Shown here: piece by piece, positions 60,953 through 64,000 of the stretch
Layout: every line of letters starts with the position of its first letter
Position numbering within the stretch: position 1 is the first letter of the stretch
Source of the DNA: Rhodothermales bacterium
GTDB taxonomy: Bacteria > Bacteroidota > Rhodothermia > Rhodothermales > UBA10348
Length of the DNA: 64,000 nucleotides
Direction: 5' to 3'
Assembly (NCBI GenBank): GCA_024711125.1
Contig: JANJTM010000025.1
Coordinates: 248,001-312,000 of the forward strand
The notes under the pieces: model-generated
What the model was told of the DNA's origin: nothing
What the model saw: the letters and a program-made list of their open reading frames with translations, nothing else
Databases searched by the model: none
Position numbers and translations under genes: made by a program

Positions 60953-61828
60953 ATGGTTTTCGGTGTAACGGGAAACATCGGCAAGGAATCGCTCTGGGAT
61001 CCGGTCGTCGGCCTGATCGGCCACTTCCGGGCGAGCGGACAGCCGTTCCGGCTTCACGCCGACGTCGCCGCCGGACTCGTCGAACGGGGCGTCCTGTCGG
61101 CCGAAGAGGCGTTGGAAAAGGCACCCGGCCCCCTCGCCGACGGCTGCGACCTCGTCCTGTCCTTCGGCGGTGACGGCACGCTGCTCAATACAGCGGCCGA
61201 GATCGGGGACCGCGGAACGCCCATCCTGGGGGTCAACGTCGGGCGCCTCGGATTCCTCGCCCACATCGAGGTGGCCCAGCTGGCCGGCGCCATTCCGCGC
61301 ATAGCGGCCGGATACTACGTCATCGAACCGCGCATGGTGCTCGACGCCGAAGCGCAGGGGGTCGACCTGCCCCGCCGCTGGGCGTTGAACGAGGTGGTCA
61401 TCCAGCGGGAGGGCGAAGCGAGCCTCATCGCGATCGAGGTCACCGTGGACGGAACCGTCGTCAATACCTACTGGGCCGACGGACTCATCATCGCCACTCC
61501 CACGGGCTCGACGGCCTACTCCCTCGCGGTCGGCGGCCCGATCGTGTACCCGGGCAGCGGCACGATCCTCCTGACGCCGATCGCGCCGCATACCCTGACC
61601 GTTCGGCCGATGGTGCTGCCCGACCGGGTGCGCATCGAGGCCCGCGTGGTGGACCACGACGGACCGTTCGTCATCACGGTCGACGGACGATCCGCCCGCC
61701 TCGAGCGGAACGGGACGACGCTCTCCATCCGAAAGGCGCACCACACGGTGAATATCGTACGCCTGCCTGAGCAGGACTTTTTCAGCACGCTGCGCGCCAA
61801 ACTCATGTGGGGCGCTCGGAAGAGTTGA
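60953..61828 (+). CDS. nadK: NAD kinase
   Basis: 291 residues. The family motif is LVLSFGGDGTLLNTAAEIGD with catalytic Asp, followed by LGVNVGRLGFLAHI, LNEVVIQREGEASLI and LIIATPTGSTAYSLAVGGPI. It phosphorylates NAD to NADP in the cytoplasm. ATG at 60953 gives MVFGVTGNIGKESLWDPV, the canonical start; an in-frame GTG or ATG at 60929 seems too far upstream. Confidence 0.95.
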   Translation: MVFGVTGNIGKESLWDPVVGLIGHFRASGQPFRLHADVAAGLVERGVLSAEEALEKAPGPLADGCDLVLSFGGDGTLLNTAAEIGDRGTPILGVNVGRLGFLAHIEVAQLAGAIPRIAAGYYVIEPRMVLDAEAQGVDLPRRWALNEVVIQREGEASLIAIEVTVDGTVVNTYWADGLIIATPTGSTAYSLAVGGPIVYPGSGTILLTPIAPHTLTVRPMVLPDRVRIEARVVDHDGPFVITVDGRSARLERNGTTLSIRKAHHTVNIVRLPEQDFFSTLRAKLMWGARKS

Positions 61829-61879
61829 TCCGACGGGACCTCCCGCATCCCGTTACCGGCGCGCGGGTCGGCCGGAAGG

Positions 61880-61911
61880 TTGACCCACCCGGCAACGAGC
61901 GCGTATATTTC
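61880..61911 (+). promoter_or_regulatory. Promoter of tRNA-Phe
   Basis: TTG at 61880-61882, 21 bases, TATATTTC at 61904-61911; the tRNA begins 8 bases later. Confidence 0.65.
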
Positions 61912-61919
61912 GGGTCTTC

Positions 61920-61992
61920 GGTCAGGTAGCTCAGTTGGTAGAGCAATGGACTGAAAATCCATGTGTCGGGGGTTCAACTCCCTCCCTGACCA
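61920..61992 (+). tRNA. tRNA-Phe (GAA)
   Basis: A 73-base cloverleaf: acceptor GGTCAGG/CCTGACC, D-arm GCTC/GAGC, anticodon stem-loop ATGGA-CTGAAAA-TCCAT giving GAA, and a T-loop TTCAACT. Discriminator A; CCA not encoded. Confidence 0.96.
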
Positions 61993-61995
61993 CGA

Positions 61996-62025
61996 AACCC
62001 CGCCGGGCCTCCGCCCGGTGGGGTT
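61996..62025 (+). terminator. Terminator hairpin after tRNA-Phe
   Basis: AACCCCGCCGGGC (61996-62008) pairs with GCCCGGTGGGGTT (62013-62025) over 13 bp with one G-T wobble and a CTCC loop, followed by CTTCGTTTC. It begins four bases after the tRNA. Confidence 0.75.
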
Positions 62026-62100
62026 CTTCGTTTCTCCCGGGCGCTGCCCCCTCCGCCCCGGGCGCGAAACGATTTTCACTTTCGGCGAAAGACAAACCGT

Positions 62101-62132
62101 TGCCGACCCCGATCGCCCCGCCGTATATTTGC
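62101..62132 (+). promoter_or_regulatory. Promoter of tRNA-Asp
   Basis: TTG at 62101-62103, 21 bases, then TATATTTG at 62125-62132, an exact match to the Bacteroidota -7 consensus TAnnTTTG. The tRNA starts 19 bases downstream. Confidence 0.72.
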
Positions 62133-62150
62133 TGGCCTGAACGATACCCG

Positions 62151-62223
62151 GTCCGGTAGTTCAGTTGGTTAGAATGCCGCCCTGTCACGGCGGAGGTCGC
62201 GAGTTCGAGTCTCGTCCGGACCG
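62151..62223 (+). tRNA. tRNA-Asp (GTC)
   Basis: A 73-base cloverleaf: acceptor GGTCCGG/CCGGACC, anticodon stem-loop CCGCC-CTGTCAC-GGCGG giving GTC, T-arm GCGAG-TTCGAGT-CTCGT. Discriminator G, as expected for tRNA-Asp. CCA not encoded. Confidence 0.96.
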
Positions 62224-62226
62224 CAG

Positions 62227-62270
62227 AGCGCCCCTGTAACTCCTGTGCAGCAGGAAATTGCAGGGGCGCT
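62227..62270 (+). terminator. Terminator hairpin after tRNA-Asp
   Basis: AGCGCCCCTG (62227-62236) pairs perfectly with CAGGGGCGCT (62261-62270); a second small hairpin (TCCTG/CAGGA) lies within the loop. Followed by TGCTCTTT. The stem starts 4 bases after the tRNA. Confidence 0.72.
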
Positions 62271-62370
62271 TGCTCTTTGGCGCGGAGGTTCGGGCGCCGG
62301 CGGGCGTGCAACAAGGCGATGGGGGGGCGTGGGGCGCCGACGTGGTATTTCGGCCCAAATCGCACGTATT

Positions 62371-62526
62371 GAACCCCGAAATGGACCCAATACATCGCAA
62401 GAGGGCTCCTTTTCGATGTATTCACCCCCGAAATCGACCCAATACATCGACAAAGGGCTTCCTGTCGAGGTATTCGCCTTCCAAACCGGTCCAATACATG
62501 GAATTCGGGCCCGGTTTTCCACGGCC
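62371..62526. repeat. 52-bp tandem repeat, two good copies and one diverged, after tRNA-Asp
   Basis: Unit 1 (62371-62422) and unit 2 (62423-62474) are 52 bases each and agree at about 40 positions, sharing CCCCGAAAT, GACCCAATACATCG and AGGGCT. A diverged third copy begins at 62475 and keeps TCCAATACAT. A partial unit ends at 62370. Each unit contains AATACATCG and, 20-odd bases later, its near complement (CGATGTATT in unit 1). The AT-rich content contrasts with the surrounding DNA. The 455 bases between tRNA-Asp and the next gene otherwise show no convincing coding potential. Confidence 0.8.
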
Positions 62527-62678
62527 TGACCCTCCGGGACAGCCTCCGGGCCCGGCGCCACGATCGCAGGGGAGCTGGTTGCCGAGGTTTCCCGATTGCG
62601 CGCGCGAAATCGCCCTCCGCCCGGGTTGCCGCATTCGGTCGCGAATCCTACCATCGGGAGAACCAATTCGCGAGCCGA

Positions 62679-64000
62679 ATGTCCCTCTCCCGTCGCCGCT
62701 TCGTACAGACCGCCGCGCTCGGCGCGGTCGCCTACAGTTTCCCCGGTATGCCCGTCCTGGCCCGCCCGCGCACGCGGCGCGTCGCCCCGTCCGACATGGT
62801 GCGCTTCGGCGCCGTCGGCGTGAAGGGCATGGGCTGGTCCAACACGAACTCGTTCCTCAAGATGGATGCGTTCGACTGCGTGGCGCTCTGCGACGTGGAC
62901 GAGGCCGTCCTGGCCCAGCGCAGCGGAAACGTGGAAGAACGACGCGGGCATAGGCCCGAGCGGTACGGCGATTTCCGCCGGATGATGGAGCGCAACGACC
63001 TGGATTTCGTCGTCATCGGCACGCCCGACCACTGGCATCCGCTCATCATGCTGGCTGCCGTCGAAAGCGGCAAGCACGTCTACTGCGAGAAGCCCATGGC
63101 GAATTCCATGGGCGAAGCCGACGTCATGCTGGCCGGTGCGCGCAGGTACGACAAGCTCGTCCAGATCGGCCAGTGGCAACGCTCGGGGCCGCACTGGCAA
63201 CAGGCGATCGAGTACGTGCGGTCCGGGGTGCTGGGCAACATCCGGACGGTAAAGACCTGGGCCTACCAGGGCTGGATGAAGCCGATCCCGGTCCAGGCCG
63301 ACGCTCCCGTGCCCGACGGGGTGGACTACGACCTGTGGCTCGGCCCCGCGGCCGCGCGTCCGTTCAACCCCAACCGGTTCCACTTCAACTTCCGCTGGTT
63401 CTGGGACTACGCCGGGGGGCTGATGACCGACTGGGGCGTACACATCCTCGATTTCGCGTTGTACGGGATGAATGCCGGCTGGCCGAAGTCGGTCGTGGCC
63501 GTGGGCGGAAAGATGGCCTATCCCGACGATGCCTCCGAGACGCCCGACACGCTCACGGCCGTCTTCGAATACGACGACTTCATCATGACCTGGGAGCACG
63601 CGACCGGCATCGACCTGGGGCCATACGGCCGCACGCACGGGGTCGCCTTCATCGGCAACAACGGCACGCTGGTCGTCGACCGCGGAGGATGGGAAGTGAT
63701 TTCGGAAACCGAGGCCGACGGCCAGGGCGGGCGTCGCGCGAAGCTCGACGCCCCGCAGCCCATCGCGGTCCAGGGTTCGGACCTCGACCGCCACACGCAG
63801 AATTTCGCGGCGGCACTCCGGGGCGAGGCCCCGCTCAACGCCGACATCGAGGTAGGGCACAAGGTGGCGGTCACCGCCCACATGGGAAACGTCGCCTTCC
63901 GCACCGGACGGAAGCTCTACTGGGACGAAGGAGCGTGGGCCTTCGCGGGCGACGACGAGGCCAACCGGCTCGCCCGCGGCATCGAATACCGCGCCCCCTG
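62679..64000 (+). CDS. Tat-exported Gfo/Idh/MocA family oxidoreductase (3' end just outside window)
   Basis: 440 complete codons from ATG at 62679, open to the window edge; the last residues (GIEYRAP) are typical of the family C-terminus, so only one or a few residues are missing. A twin-arginine signal SRRRFVQTAALGAVAYSFPG targets it to the periplasm folded. The NAD(P)-binding domain follows (VRFGAVGVKGMGWSNTN), then VIGTPDHWHPLIMLAAVESG, VYCEKPMANS (EKP motif) and WDYAGGLMTDWGVHILDFAL. These enzymes oxidise or isomerise sugars and sugar derivatives with a bound nucleotide; the substrate is unknown. Many Bacteroidota-type members are exported this way. Confidence 0.92.
   Translation, partial: MSLSRRRFVQTAALGAVAYSFPGMPVLARPRTRRVAPSDMVRFGAVGVKGMGWSNTNSFLKMDAFDCVALCDVDEAVLAQRSGNVEERRGHRPERYGDFRRMMERNDLDFVVIGTPDHWHPLIMLAAVESGKHVYCEKPMANSMGEADVMLAGARRYDKLVQIGQWQRSGPHWQQAIEYVRSGVLGNIRTVKTWAYQGWMKPIPVQADAPVPDGVDYDLWLGPAAARPFNPNRFHFNFRWFWDYAGGLMTDWGVHILDFALYGMNAGWPKSVVAVGGKMAYPDDASETPDTLTAVFEYDDFIMTWEHATGIDLGPYGRTHGVAFIGNNGTLVVDRGGWEVISETEADGQGGRRAKLDAPQPIAVQGSDLDRHTQNFAAALRGEAPLNADIEVGHKVAVTAHMGNVAFRTGRKLYWDEGAWAFAGDDEANRLARGIEYRAP

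Noticed and set aside
62151-62526. tRNA-Asp plus repeats as an integrated mobile island
   Set aside because: No integrase, transposase or repeated tRNA 3' end was found in the remaining 1.8 kb; the window ends too soon to judge.
1-64000. CRISPR array, rRNA operon, riboswitch or prophage
   Set aside because: No regularly spaced identical repeats with unique spacers, no rRNA-like stretch, no recognisable riboswitch core, and no phage structural or integrase genes were seen on either strand.

Overview
The window is a GC-rich, gene-dense bacterial chromosome segment whose genes mostly abut or overlap. Several features point to the Bacteroidota side of the tree, most likely the GC-rich Rhodothermota (Rhodothermales-like). 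There is a DUF4835/PorD-type protein, a bacterial PcrB/GGGP synthase, an S46 dipeptidyl-peptidase, an HU-like plus SPOR membrane protein and an ExbB/ExbD/TPR/beta-barrel cluster. Four of the five tRNA genes have a TTG-N20/21-TAnnTTTG-like promoter, the Bacteroidota primary sigma factor pattern. The phylum is an inference; no rRNA is present to settle it.

Layout. 1-2.9 kb (minus): DUF1015 - serA - serC (cut by the window edge), a serine-synthesis operon. 3.0-7.8 kb: initiator tRNA-Met with a strong terminator, an iPGM-like metalloenzyme, an S46 peptidase lipoprotein, tRNA-Leu and a PorD-like protein. 7.8-13.1 kb: two translationally coupled envelope proteins, converging on a large protein that combines an HExxH peptidase-like domain, a TolB-type propeller and a predicted barrel. 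13.2-17.3 kb (minus): alaS with a possible attenuator in its leader, GGGP synthase, tRNA-Ser. 17.3-29.4 kb: a DUF4097 protein with a ladder of THGD repeats, a YyaL/DUF255 thioredoxin-like protein, glycerate kinase, an M24 peptidase, a PAS histidine kinase, a DUF819 permease, oligoendopeptidase F, a TlpA-like lipoprotein and an M16 peptidase. 29.4-41.7 kb: polA, rmlB, a HAD phosphatase, a low-molecular-weight tyrosine phosphatase, an NSS transporter, a penicillin-acylase-family hydrolase, an orphan ParA, lnt and maf.

The most striking region is 41.7-50.0 kb, all on the minus strand. A histidine kinase whose PAS domain carries the FixL haem-pocket residues is translationally coupled to a NarL/DosR-type response regulator. 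Downstream lie two tandem-domain universal stress proteins, a TonB-like protein and an Acg-type nitroreductase. Near-identical palindromes (GTAGGG-ATTTCCC) lie in front of the stress-protein operon and of the nitroreductase. Together these suggest a self-contained oxygen/redox-responsive regulon that resembles the mycobacterial DosR regulon but has a FixL-type sensor. Upstream on the same strand are sixA, folB and a P460-like single-haem lipoprotein.

50-61.8 kb: a PfkB kinase, then an operon of a 1006-residue TPR protein, a beta-barrel protein, an HU/SPOR protein, ExbB and ExbD (a predicted energised envelope system), then comM and NAD kinase. 61.9-64 kb: tRNA-Phe and tRNA-Asp, each with promoter and terminator hairpin, a 52-bp tandem repeat, and a Tat-exported Gfo/Idh/MocA oxidoreductase that runs off the window. 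No CRISPR array, insertion sequence, integrase or rRNA was seen.
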